Assembly: GCA_951230915.1 (NCBI GenBank)
Contig: OX579637.1
Span: 3,596,001-3,660,000 of the forward strand
Direction: 5' to 3'
From: Antitrichia curtipendula
Taxonomy: Eukaryota > Streptophyta > Bryopsida > Hypnales > Leucodontaceae
DNA length: 64,000 nucleotides
Below, one piece after another: positions 47,472 through 60,137 of the stretch (the first letter of the stretch is position 1; every line of letters starts with the position of its first letter). The notes below the pieces were generated by a model. It searched no databases, had not been told where the DNA came from, and saw only the letters and a program-made list of their open reading frames with translations. The position numbers and the translations under genes are program-made.

Positions 47472-50400
47472 CACATAATTAGTGACTTATGCATTTGCCA
47501 TTCTCGAAAATATAGGGTTGGACCATTCTATTTGGGTTCTGTTACAAATTAAATAAAGAAGGTAGTGAGTTGAATGCGGCCATGGATTTGAAAGTAATGG
47601 AAAGGGTAATTTTAACTTGTACATTCTTTTTAAATTTGTAACGTGCACTTCTTTATTGACTCATGCATTTGTTATTCTCTAAAATATGTTCTAGGCCCAT
47701 TCATTTTGGGTTTTGTTACAAATTAGACAAAATGGGTGGTGAGTTGAATGCGGCCATGGATTTGAAAGTAATGGAAAGAGTATTTCCCACTTGTACATTT
47801 TCTTTAATTTGTAACGTGCACTTATTTATTGACTCTTGCAATTGTCATTCTCTAAAATACAGGGTTGCACCAATCTTTTTGGGTTTCATTACAAATTAGA
47901 AAAGATGGGTGGTGAGTTCAATGCGGCCATGGATTTGAATATATATTGATGAGTACTTCCAACTTGTATATTTTTTTTTAAGCTATAATGTGCACTTATT
48001 TATTGACTCATGCATTTCTCACTTTCTAAAATACAGGGCTGGGCCGTTCATTTTGGGTTTCGTTACAAATTAAACAAAACGGGTGGTGAGTTCAATGCGG
48101 CCATGGATTTGAAAGTAATGGAAAGAGTAATTCCAACTTGTACATTCTTTCTAATTTGTAACGTGCACTTATTTATTGACTCATGCACTTGTCATGCTCT
48201 AAAATACATGGTTGGACCAATCTTTTTGAGTTTCGTTACAAATTAAGCAAAATGGGTGGTGAGTTGAATGCGGCCATGGATTTGAAATTAATGGAAAGAG
48301 TATTTCCAACTTGTACATTTTTTCTAATTTGTAACGTGCACTTATTTATTGAGTCATGCATATGTCATTCTCTAAAATACATGGTTGGACTAATCTTTTT
48401 GAGTTTCGTTACAAATTAAGCAAAATGGGTGGTGAGTTGAATGCGGCCATGGATTTGAAAGTAATGGAAAGAGTATTTCCAACTTGTACATTTTTTTTAA
48501 TTTGTAACGTGCACTTATTTATGGACTCTTGCAATTGTCATTCTCTAAAATACATGGTTGGACCAATTTTTTTGGGTTTTGTTACAAATTAGAAAAGATG
48601 GGTGGTGAGTTGAATGCGGCCATGGATTTGAATGTATATTGATGAGAACTTCCAACTTGTACATTTTTTTTTAAGTTGTAATATGCACTTGTTTATAGAC
48701 TCACGCATTTGTCATTTCCTAAATTACAAAGTTGCAGCAATCATTTTGAGTTTCGTTACAAATGAAGCAAAATAGGTGGTGAGTTGAATGCGACCATGGA
48801 TTTGAAAGTAATGGAATGAGTATTTCCAACTTGTACATTATTTTTTAATTTGTAACGTGCACTTATTTATTGACTCTTGCAATTGTCATTCTCTAAAATA
48901 TAGGTTTGCACCAATCCTTTTGGGTTTTGGTACAAATTAGAAAAGATGGGTGGTGAGTTGAATGCGGCCATGGATTTGAATGTATATTGATGAGTGCTTC
49001 CAACTTGTGCATTTTCTTTTAATTTGTATGATGCACTTAATATTGACTCATGCATATGTCATTCTCTAAAATACATGGTTGGACCAATCTTTTCGAGTTT
49101 CAATACAAATTAAGCAAAATGGGTAATGACTTGAATGCGGCCATGGATTTGAAAGTAATGGAAAGAATATTTCCATCTTGTACATTATTTTTTAATTTGT
49201 AACGTGCACTTATTTATTGACTCTTGCAATTGTCATTCTCTAAAATACATGGTTGGACCAATCTTTTTGGGTTTCTTCACAAATTAAGCAAAACGGGTGG
49301 TGAGTTGAATGCGACCATGTATTTCAAAGTAATGGAAAGAATATTTCCAACTTGTACATTTTTTTTTAATTTGTAACGTGCACTTATTTATTGACTCATG
49401 CATTTGTCATTCTCTAAAATACAAGGTTGCACCATTCCTTTTGGGTTTTGTAACAAATTAGACAAAATGGGTGGTGAGTTGAATGCGGCCATGGATTTGA
49501 AAGTAATGGAAAGAATATTTCGAACTTGTACATTTTCTTTAATTTGTAACGTGCACTTATTTATTGACTCTTGCAATTGTCATTCTCTAAAATACAGGGT
49601 TGCACCAATCTTTTTGGGTTTCATTACAAATTAGAAAAGATGGGTGGTGAGTTGAATGCGGCCATGGATTTGAAAGTAATGGAAAGAGTATTTCCAACTT
49701 GTACATTTTTTTTAATTTGTATCGTGCACTTATTTATTGACTCTTGCAGTTGTCATTCTCTAAAATACAGGTTTGCACCAATCCTTTTGGGTTTTGGTAC
49801 AAATTAGAAAAGATGGGTGGTGAGTTGAATGCGGCCATGGATTTGAATGTATATTGATGAGTACTTCCAACTTGTACATTTTCATTTAAGTTGTAATATG
49901 CACTTGTTTACAGACTCACGCATTTGTCATTTCCTAAATTACATGGTTGGACCAATCTTTTTGAGTTTCGTTACAAATGAAGCAAAATAGGTGGTGAGTT
50001 GAATGCGGCCATGGATTTGAAAGTAATGGAAAGAGTATTTCCAACTTGTACATGTTTTTTTAATTTGTAACGTGCACTTATTTATTGAGTCATGCATTTG
50101 TCATTCTCTAAAATACATGGTTGGACCAATCTTTTTGAGTTTCAATACAAATTAAGCAAAATGGGTGGTGAGTTGAATGCGGCCTTGGATTTGAAAGTAG
50201 TGGAAAAAGTATTTCCAACTTGTACATTATTTCTAATTTGTAACATGCACTTATTTATTGACTCATGCACTTGTCATTCTCTAAAATACATGGTTGGACC
50301 AATCTTTTTGAGTTTCAATACAAATTAAGCAAAATGGGTGGTGACTTGAATGCGGCCATGCATTTGAAAGTAATGGAAAGAATATTTCCAACTTGTACAT

Positions 50401-53400
50401 TTTCTTTTAATTTGTAACGTGCACTTATTTATTGACTCTTGCAATTGTCATTCTTTAAAATACATGGTTGGACCAATCTTTTTGGGTTTCATTACAAATT
50501 AAGCAAAATGGGTGGTGAGTTGAATGCGGCCATGGATTTGAAAGTAATGGAAAGAGTATTTCCCACTTGTACATTTTTTTAAATTTGTAACGTGCACTTA
50601 TTTATTGAGTCATGCATTTGTTATTCTCTAAAATACAAGGTTTCACCATTCCTTTTGGGTTTTGTTACAAATTAGACAAAATGGGTGGTGAGTTGAATGC
50701 GGCCATGGATTTGAAAGTAATGGAAAGAATATTTCGAACTTGTACATTTTCTTTAATTTGTAACGTGCACTTATTTATTGACTCTTGTAATTGTCATTCT
50801 CTAAAATACAGGGTTGCACCAATCTTTTTGGGTTTCATTACAAATTAGAAAAGATGGGTGGTGAGTTGAATGCGGCCATGGATTTGAATATATATTGATG
50901 AGTACTTCCAACTTGTATATTTTTTTTTAAGCTATAATGTGCACTTATTTATTGACTCATGCATTTCTCACTTTCTAAAATACAGGGCTGGGCCGTTCAT
51001 TTTGGGTTTCGTTACAAATTAAACAAAACGGGTGGTGAGTTCAATGCGGCCATGGATTTGAAAGTAATGGAAAGAGTATTTCCAACTTGTACATTTTTTT
51101 TAATTTGTAACGTGCACTTATTTATTGAGTCATGCATATGTCATTCTCTAAAATACATGGTTGGACCAATCTTTTTGGGTTTCATTACAAATTAAGCAAA
51201 ACGGGTGGTGAGTTGAATGCGGCCATGGATTTGAAAGTAATGGAAAGAGTATTTCCAACTTGTACATTTTTTCTAATTTGTAACGTGCACTTATTTATTG
51301 AGTCATGCATATGTCATTCTCTAAAATACATGGTTGGACCAATCTTTTTGGGTTTCATTACAAATTAAGCAAAACGGGTGGTGAGTTGAATGCGGCCATG
51401 GATTTGAAAGTAATGGAAAGAGTATTTCCAACTTGTACATTTTTTTTTAAGTTGTAATGTGCACTTATTTAGTGACTCATGCACTTGTCACTTTCTAAAA
51501 TACAGGGTTGGACCACTCATTTTGGGTTTCGTTACAAGTCAAACAAAACGGGTGGTGGGTTGAATGCGGCCATGGATTTGAAAGTAATGGAAAGAGTATT
51601 TCCAACTTGTTCATTCTTTCTAATTTGTAACGTGCACTTATTTCTTGAGTCATGCACTTGTCATTCTCTAAAATACATAGTTGGACCAATCTTTTTCGGT
51701 TTCTTTACAAATTAGAAAAGATGGGTGGTGAGTTGAATGCGGCCATGTATTTGAAAGTAATGGAAAGAGTATTTCCAACTTGTACATTTTTTTAAATTTG
51801 TAACGTGCACTTATTTATTGAGTCATGCATATGTCATTCTCTAAAATACATGGTTAGACCAATCTTTTTGAGTTTCGTTACAAATTAAGCAAAACGGGTG
51901 GTGAGTTGAATGCGGCCATGTATTTCAAAGTAATGGAAAAAGTACTTCCAACTTGTACATTTTTTTATAAGTTGTAATGTGCACTTATTTAGTGACTCAT
52001 GCACTTGTCATTCTCTAAAATACATGGTTGGACCAATCTTTTTCGGTTTCTTTACAAATTAGAAAAGATGGGTGGTGAGTTGAATGCGGCCATGTATTTG
52101 AAAGTAATGGAAAGAGTATTTCCAACTTGTACATTTTTTTAAATTTGTAACGTGCACTTATTTCTTGAGTCATGCATTTCTCATTCTCTAAAATACATGG
52201 TTGGACCAATGTTTTTGGGTTGCATTACAAATGAAGCAAAATAGGTGGTGAGTTGAATGCGGCCTTGGATTTGAAAGTAATGGAAAGAGTATTTCCAACT
52301 TGTACAATCTTTCTAATTTGTAACGTGCACTTATTTATTGACTCATGCACTTGTCATTCTCTAAAATACATGGTTGGACCAATCTTTTTGGGTTTCTTTA
52401 CAAATTGGACAAAATGGGTGGTGAGTTGAATGCGGCCATGGATTTGAAAGTAATGGAAAGGGTATTTCCAACTTGTACATTTTTTTAATTTTGTAACGTG
52501 CACTTATTTATTGATTGTTGCAATTGTCATTCTCTAAAATACATGGTTGGACCAATCTTTTTGGGTTTCATTACAAATTAAGCAAAATGGGTGATGAGTT
52601 GAATGCGGCCATGGATTTGAAAGTAATGGAAAGAGTATTTCCAACTTGTACATTCTTTTTAATTTGTAACGTGCACTTATTTATTGACTCTTGCAATTGT
52701 CATTCTCTAAAATACAGGGTTGCACCAATCTTTTTGGGTTTCGTTACAAATTAGTAAAGATGGGTGGTGAGTTGAATAAGGCCATGGATTTGAATGTATA
52801 TTGATGAGTACTTCCAACTTGTTCATTTTTTTATAAGTTGTAATGTGCACTTATTTAATGAATCCTGCATTTGTCATTCTCTAAAATACAAGGTTGCACC
52901 ATTCCTTTTGGGTTTCTTTCCAAATTAGAAAAAATGGGTGGTGAGTTGAATGCAGCCATGGACTTGAATGTATATTGATGAGTACTTCCAACTTGTACAT
53001 TTTTTTTTAAGTTGTAATGTGCACTTATTTATTGACTCATGCATTTGTCAATTTCTAAAATACGGGGCTAGACCATTCATTTTGGGTTTCGTTACAAATT
53101 AAACAAAACGGGTAGTGACCTGAATGCGGCCATGGATTTGAAAGTAATAGAAAGAGTATTTCCAACTTGTACATTTTTTCTAATTTGTAACGTGCACTTC
53201 TTTATTGAGTCATGCATTTGTCTTTCTCTAAAACACAGGGTTGCACCAATCCTTTTTGGGTTTCGTTACATATCAGAAAAAATGGGTGGTGAGTTGAATG
53301 CAGCCATGGATTTTGAAAGTAATGGAAAGAGTATTTCCAACTTGTACATTTTCTTTTAATTTGTAACGTGCACTTATTTATTGAGTCATGCATTTGTCAA

Positions 53401-55870
53401 TCTCTAAAATACAGGGTTGCACCATTCCTTTTTGGGTTTCGTTACAAATGAGAAAAAATGGGTGGTGAATTGAATGCTTACATGGATTTGAAAGTAATGA
53501 AAAGAGTATTTCCAACCTGAACATTCTTTCTAATTTGTAACGTGCACTTATTTAATGACTCATGCATTTGTCATTCTCTAAAATACGGGGTTGGACCATT
53601 CAATTTGGGTTTCATTACAAATTAGACAGAATGGGTGGTGAGTTGAATGCGGCCATGGATTTGATTGTATATCGATGAGTACTTCCAACTTGTACATTAT
53701 TTTTTAATTTGAAACGTGCACTTATTTATTGACTCATGCATTTGTCATTCTCTAAAATACATGGTTGGACCATTCTCTTTGGGTTTCGTTACAAATTACG
53801 CAAAATGAACGGTGAGTTAAATGCGGCCATGGATTTGAAAGTAATGGAAAGAGTATTTCCAACTTGTACAATTTTTTTAATTTTGTAACGTGCACTTATT
53901 TATTGACTCATGCATTTGTCATTCTCTAAATTACAAAGTTGCACCATTCATTCTGGGTTTCGTTACAAATTAAAAAAATGAGTGTTGAGTTGAATGCAGC
54001 CATGTATTTTGAAAGTAATGGAAAGAGTATTTCCAACTTGTACATTTTCTTCTAATTTGTAAGATGCACTTATTTATTGACTCATGCATTTGTCATTCTG
54101 TAAAATACAGGCAAGGCCCATTCATTTGGTTTTCGTTACAGATTAGACAAAATGGGTGGTGATTTGAATGCGGCCATGGATTTGAATGTATATTGATGAG
54201 TACTTCCAACTTGTACATTCTTTCTAATTTGTAGCGTGCACTTATTTATTGACTCATGCATTTGTCCTCCTCTGAAATACGGGGTTGATCATTCATTTTG
54301 GGTTTCAATACAAATTAAACTAAATGGGTGGTGAGTTGAATGCGGCCATGGATTTGAATGTGGCCATGGATTTGAATGTATTTCGATGAGTACTTCCAAC
54401 TTGTACATTTTTTTTTAAGTTGTAATGTGCACTTATTTATTGACTCATGCATTTGTCACTTTCTTAAATACAGGCGAGGCCAATTCATTTTGGGTTTCGT
54501 TACAAATCAGAAAAAATGGGTGGTGCGTTGAATGCAGCCATGGATTTTGAAAGTAATGAAAAGAGTATTTCCAACTTGTACATTTTCTTTTAATTTGTAA
54601 GATGCACTTATTTATTGAGTCATGTATTTGTCATTCTCGAAAATACGGGGTTGATCATTCATTTTGGGTTTCAATACAAATTAAACAAAACAGGTGGTGA
54701 GTTGAATGCGGCCATGTATTTGAAAGTAATGGAAAGAGTATTTCCAACTTGTACATTTTTTCTTAATTTGTAACGTGCACTTATTTAATGACACATGCCT
54801 TTCTCATTCTCTAAATTACAAAGTTCCACCATTCGTTTTGGGTTTCATTACAAATTAAACAAAATCGGTGGTGAGTTGAACGCAGCCATGGATTTTGAAA
54901 GTGATGGAAAGAGTATTTCCAACTTGTACATTTTCTTTTAATTTGTAACGTGCACTTATTTATTGACTCATGCATTTGTCATTCTCTATAATACAGGCGA
55001 GGCCCATTCATTTTGGGTTTCGTTATAAATCAGGCAAAATGGGTGGTGAGTTGAATGCGGCCATGGATTTGAAAGTAATGGAAAGAGTATTTCCAACTTG
55101 TACATTTTTTTTAATTTGTAACGTGCACTTATTTATTGACTCATGCATTTGTCATTCTCTAAAATACGGAGTTGGACCATTCAATTTGGGTTTCATTACA
55201 AATTAAACAAAATGGGTGGTGAGTTGAATGCGGCCATGGATTTGAATGTATATCGATGAGTACTTCCAACTTGTACATTATTTTTTAATTTGAAACGTGC
55301 ACTTATTTATTGACTCATGCATTTGTCATTCTCTAAAATACATGGTTGGACCATTCTCTTTGGGTTTCGTTACAAATTACGCAAAATGAACGGTGAGTTT
55401 AATGCGGCCATGGATTTGAAAGTAATGGAAAGAGTATTTCCAACTTGTACATTTTTTTAAGTTTGGAATGTGCACTTGTTTATTGACTCATGCATTTGTC
55501 ATTTTTTAAAATACAAGGTTGGCCCATTGTTTTTGGGTTTCATTACCAATCGAAAAATGTGGGCCATAAGTTGAATGCGGGTATGGATTTGAAATTTGTT
55601 TAGAGAATATTTCCAACTTGTATGTGTTTTTAAAAACTTTCACATGCACCTATTTAATTACTCATGAGATTGAAGTTCTTTAATTTTCTGGGTAGGCGTC
55701 ATTTTTTTAAGTTCGCCTTGGAATTTAAAAAGAAGGGTGATGAGTTGAATACATCCATGAACTTTAAAGTTGTTCATGTAATGTTGCGAACTTCTATATT
55801 TTTTTTAACACGCCCACGTATTTTATTCTTTGATTCTTGAAATATTTTTCAATTGTTAAAATATAGGACT
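47472..55870 (+). repeat. ~173-bp satellite, main arm (about 48 monomers)
   Basis: Tandem monomers with anchors GTGCACTTATTTATTGACTC, TTGGGTTTCGTTACAAATTA, ATGGGTGGTGAGTTGAATGC and CCAACTTGTACATT. The period is 173 bp by anchor spacing (48010, 48183, 48356; 49398, 49571). Two monomer types differ after the shared ATGGATTTGAA: type 1 has AGTAATGGAAAGAGTATTTCC, type 2 has TGTATATTGATGAGTACTTCC. Blocks recur at 1214 bp (about seven monomers) and 2949 bp (about seventeen). Monomers degrade from ~55440 on. The monomer length is in the range of nucleosome-sized centromeric or heterochromatic satellites; a centromeric role is not shown. Confidence 0.95.
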
Positions 55871-57370
55871 GCTTGGGCCTAATTTGAAGTACGATAGGAA
55901 GTTATTTATTTAGTTCCAAAAGGATTTATTCCATTGTCATTAGTAAGTTGTGATATTGGAGATTAACCTAGCCATATGTATTCTCCTAATTCCAAGTTGA
56001 CTATTTTAATCAATGTTCCGATATTGGACAGATTTTTGTTGTCAAAATTTGCATATTTTAATTTGCTGTTTAATATAGTGAAGGTGAGGACGAAGAATAT
56101 CTTTCATGCGGTCTTAAAATATTCAATATTTCAAGTCTGCTATATTAAATAATGGTCTAATTTTGGACGTTGTCTCAAGTATTTTTTATTGGAATTCGCA
56201 TATTTTAGATTGAAATGTAATAGAAGGTGGGAACAACATTTTTTCCACATTTTCTAATATTAGCATATTATAAGTCTATAACTAAGTACTATTATGATTC
56301 AATGTGTCCTAAATATTTTTTTTTCTACAAGGTAAAAGATAAACTAGTCCATTGCGGGCACATGAACCATAGTGGACATCTTATGACCCCATGATGGTTT
56401 CTTAGACCACAATCAATATCTAACCTGACACCTATAGAGTGATTAGTGATCTCATTAGGAACACACAATTTTTTCAGTGTAAATTATTGTAGTAAGTGGT
56501 TTTTCATGGCATTCCACATTAGAAATTATTGTGACTACTTTTGGTGATTAAGATGAGCATTTTGGATACAATTTTTGTTGGTTATGGCCTTATAGGGCAG
56601 CCTGTAGACCTTGTTGGAAAAATCACTTCAAAAATACATAACTAATTCTCACTTTGTCTGAAAAATAAATTTTCAATTGCTCTAACTATCTCACACTTAT
56701 CTTTGAGTGAGAAGTTTTTTGAAAATTTTCAGCAATGGCATGAGGGCAGACTCAAAATTTTGACCACAATGGGCTTGTTTACCTTAGTACTTCAGTTGTA
56801 CAAGAGAGTGTACTTTTGGAGAATTTTTGGTAAAAATATTGTTAAAGAACTTTAGGAGTTAAAATTTCCAAATTGGTAATATAATTTGCAAAAAATTTAG
56901 AAAGGAATAGGCTAGAAAAGCGTACCTTGGCTGTGGGCAGCTTGTACAGGCAGCATGCAATTTCTTATTCTCGGCGCGGGCAGCATGACCGGGCAGGGAA
57001 TTTTTTTTGCTGTCGGCGCGGGCAGTCCAGGGTTTCTTCGGGGATTTTAGGGTTTGGGGTCATCACCTCCCCGACCCTACCACCTTGCTCAGGCCCTCTT
57101 GAAGTTGCTCCTCAGTGTACTACTGTAGTTCTCACAAGTTGTACGCGCACGCTCATTAAGAGTTGTGCCAGAAAGTGCATGCTTGGCAGGATTTGCGGAC
57201 GGCGCAGGTGTGTGAGCGATTCCCGGAAGGCGCAGGAGGGTATTGTGGTGGCGCAGGTGAATGAAGAATTTCGGGCGTTCTAATTTCGGGACGATCTAAG
57301 TTGGACGCGTGCGAGAGTTTGGGGATCAATAATTTTGGGATTCTAAATTGCGTGCGGGAGTTTGGGACTG
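55871..57370. other. AT-rich spacer then GC-richer leader-like DNA
   Basis: No gene supported. From ~56930 the DNA is less AT-rich, with GGGCAG-type short repeats (CGGCGCGGGCAG twice). It may be the promoter or leader of the truncated element that follows. Confidence 0.35.
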
Positions 57371-57923
57371 CGCGCCGTAGGTATCTTCTTTCCCCTTTGC
57401 TTTCTTTCTCCATTTTGGTCCGGTTGAGCGTGGTTTTTGGTCCAGGTTTTTGGTCTAGGTTCTGGCTGTAGTTTGCACTGAAATGTCTTAGTCTAAGTAT
57501 GGTACATGTCAAACTTGAGAAATTGTCGAGCCTCTAATTCTCACTTTGGATTTATATTTTCTAGAATATAGTACTACTTGGAAGTCCATGATTTCCGATT
57601 ACACAAGTGACTAGATTTATGACCTTGAGAGTTCCCTTCCAGTCGCCGAAGTTGCCCAGCTTTGTCGAATTGGTGTTTGTGTTTCGGTCGTCGAAGTTGT
57701 GCAGCTTATCGAATTGCTGTTTGTATTTCAGTCGTTGAAGTTGCGCGCTTCAGTTAGACGCCAGGGTTTAGGATCGCGATCGTGTAGTTGAAGTAGAAGC
57801 AGTTGAAGTTCAATCGCATTGTGTAACATGCAGCTATTTTCCAATTGTCTAAGGCAATTGCACAAGGATCTCAGGTGGAGCGCTTGGCGTAGACTGTGCG
57901 CACATTGCAAAGTATTGGACAAG

Positions 57924-59257
57924 GTAAGCAGAACCTGATTATTCCTTGCGTTTTTGGTGTGATTCCAGTGGATTTCTTTAGGTTTCATGTTTTTTATTGT
58001 AGATGAATTCGTCCATAGGATCTACGTGTAATTAACGGAGTATTTAATCTCTTGCAATGTTTCTTGCATTTTCCCCCTTTAAATTCTCATCTGGGTACAT
58101 TTTGAATTTTCAGGACTAAATTTAAACTGCTATCCGAGAATGAGGGTTGCATTTTTTCACGTTGTTGGGGTTATGTTGGCAAATGGAAGTCTAATGTTAT
58201 GTGTTGGGAAAATCCGGACTGCATTATTAGGTTTTTGGATTATATTGTCTAATGGAACTCCAATGTTCTGTGTTTGGGGTGCCAGGTATCCTTACAATCT
58301 GCTTCAGGAAAGACGCATGTGAAGGACAGCAAGCTTTCTCTCCATTTTACCAGTGCTTGCAGGTCAATTTAATTCCTTTCTCATTCCATTAATCGTCAAT
58401 GAGTAGTTACTGCATACACCTTTCACTATTTTGTTTACAATATGCAGTACGCAATCACAATGAAATTTCAAGTTTCTAATGGCCCTAACCACACGGACCT
58501 AATATATGTTCCAATTTTTTAGGGTTTTCTAATCATACAAAAATATCCAGATTAGCCTCGATCCGAAGATAAATTATTTTCACTATAGAATGGTTATCCT
58601 CGAGTCAAGGATATAGTAACTCTGACGACTTTACAATCAGAATTATCCTACACTAAATAATCCTCGAGTCGAGGGTAATTGATCTCGTTATCCTCGAGTC
58701 GAGGATAATGGATCTCGTAATAGTTGACACACTAAGAAAATATATCATAAACGGTCCTAGTAAGCACTGACTTGTAGATGATTATGCCGCCTCCACAAAC
58801 AATTTATCCTCGACTCGAGGTTAATAACCATTTTCTAGATGCATTCATTCTAGTGATAAACGCAAAAGTTAGGTACCTTTATATATTCAGCACATGTACA
58901 CAAAAGAGAAACTCGATGTACAGAAAAAGAATTATGTCTCACTCGAGTTAATACTCTAATGCATTTACATACAGACCCGTTTGATCAATGGCACAAACTT
59001 ATCCTCGAGTCGAGGATACAATCCTCTAGCAAGCCGCACTGATATTTGAGATAGAACTGAAACACCTGACCATAGTTTATACATTGTAGATCCCAAACAA
59101 TCTCATATGAGATTGACAACTAGTGATTTGCATAAATACGTCGAACGGTCTAGCTTTGTAGTGAGACTCAAGCAAACTGTAGACTTTTATCCTCGACCCG
59201 AGGATAGAACTCATTTACAATACCAAATGTGTATCTAACAAACTGGATGTGATTCAG
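57924..59257 (+). other. Predicted leader intron with palindrome array
   Basis: Donor AAG/GTAAGC at 57924 and acceptor TGATTCAG at 59257, 13 nt before the ATG at 59271. It contains palindrome array C2. The arrangement matches arrays A, B, C and D. Predicted from splice consensus only. Confidence 0.45.
58552..59207. repeat. Palindrome array C2 (TTATCCT arms)
   Basis: Seven sites starting at 58552, 58594, 58658, 58688, 58804, 58999 and 59187. The best copies (58688, 58999) have arms TTATCCTCGA and TCGAGGATAA around one G. The arm type is the same as array C, 15 kb away and beyond the satellite, but the orientation relative to the following start codon is opposite on the chromosome. Confidence 0.9.
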
Positions 59258-59270
59258 TAGACAAAACACG

Positions 59271-59360
59271 ATGGATGAAGGCGCCCAAGACAACAATTAC
59301 AACTACAATGACACCGAGCTCCTCATCGAGCCATTAACACTATATTCATTAAAATGAGAG
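59271..59360 (+). pseudogene. Truncated start of an element gene
   Basis: ATG at 59271 opens MDEGAQDNNYNYN, DTELLIEP and ends after ~29 codons. It sits directly after array C2 and its predicted intron, exactly where DUF7869 genes start at the other arrays, but no DUF7869 coding sequence follows. The reading frame runs into ATTCATTAAAATGAGAG, a sequence also found at 33231-33247. I read this as an internal deletion derivative that kept the leader, array and start codon. Confidence 0.45.
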
Positions 59361-60137
59361 GTTGGGGCCCTCTCAAAATAATATTACCTCTTTAGGTGGT
59401 ATATTTCAAATTTTAGTTTTAGCCAATTTAGGTTGATAAATACGAAATTTGTTAATTTAAAAGTACAGTTTCCATTAAAATGAGAGTTTTTTGAGTTCAG
59501 AAGTGTTGCATTACATTTCGTTGTTTGTAATAGTTAGCACTGTTCTTATTTATATAAATGTAGATCATGTCATACCATGATCACCAAGTCATGACTTTCC
59601 TCGGTTGGTTGTAAGGGGTTGTTATCTCATTCAGGCGGTCCGGGTTTGATTCTCGTTGAACTCGTATGAGCGCATGACAAACACATGACTTGGTACTGCT
59701 AAGTGAGTTTCACAGGCAGGAAATTTGTAACAACCAACCGACCCCCCTACCCAAAATGTGAAAGTGCTTAACATGTTAACAAAATATAAATAGTGGGTAT
59801 ACCCACTATTCTTTTGTTTCAAATCGAAGTAGAATTTCAAAAAACATAAACACAAAATATATAAACAAAAACAAATTGATTGAATAATAGAGAAAATAAA
59901 ATAATATTATTTTATTTTCATATATGTATACAATATGTAAGTACAACTTCTTAGTAAATAAAGCACATATTACTACAAATAGATATGCAAAAACAAACAA
60001 ACAATAATATAAAATCAATCAATTAAAACGTAATTCATGTACTCTAACATTTAAATACCATTTGTTGTAGGAAACCTGACAATGTGCTACAATGTTATTA
60101 AAAAACGTGCTTCACATATGCTACATGTCTTTGGATA
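59361..60137. other. 3' flank of intact DUF7869 gene; SINE-like stretch
   Basis: AT-rich 3' flank. A ten-base inverted repeat (CCAAGTCATG at 59584-59593, CATGACTTGG at 59684-59693) brackets a stretch with tRNA-like promoter boxes: GGTTGGTTGTAAGGGG (A-box-like, ~59603) and GGGTTTGATTCTC (B-box-like, ~59642). It could be a decayed tRNA-derived SINE; no clear 3' tail was found. 59684-59778 matches the 3' flank of copy 1 in reverse complement. Confidence 0.35.

Noticed and set aside
47663..55206. Many 78-codon frames in the satellite starting MHLSFSKI
   Set aside because: They recur once per 173-bp monomer and cross the monomer boundary out of phase; they are a by-product of the repeat, not genes.
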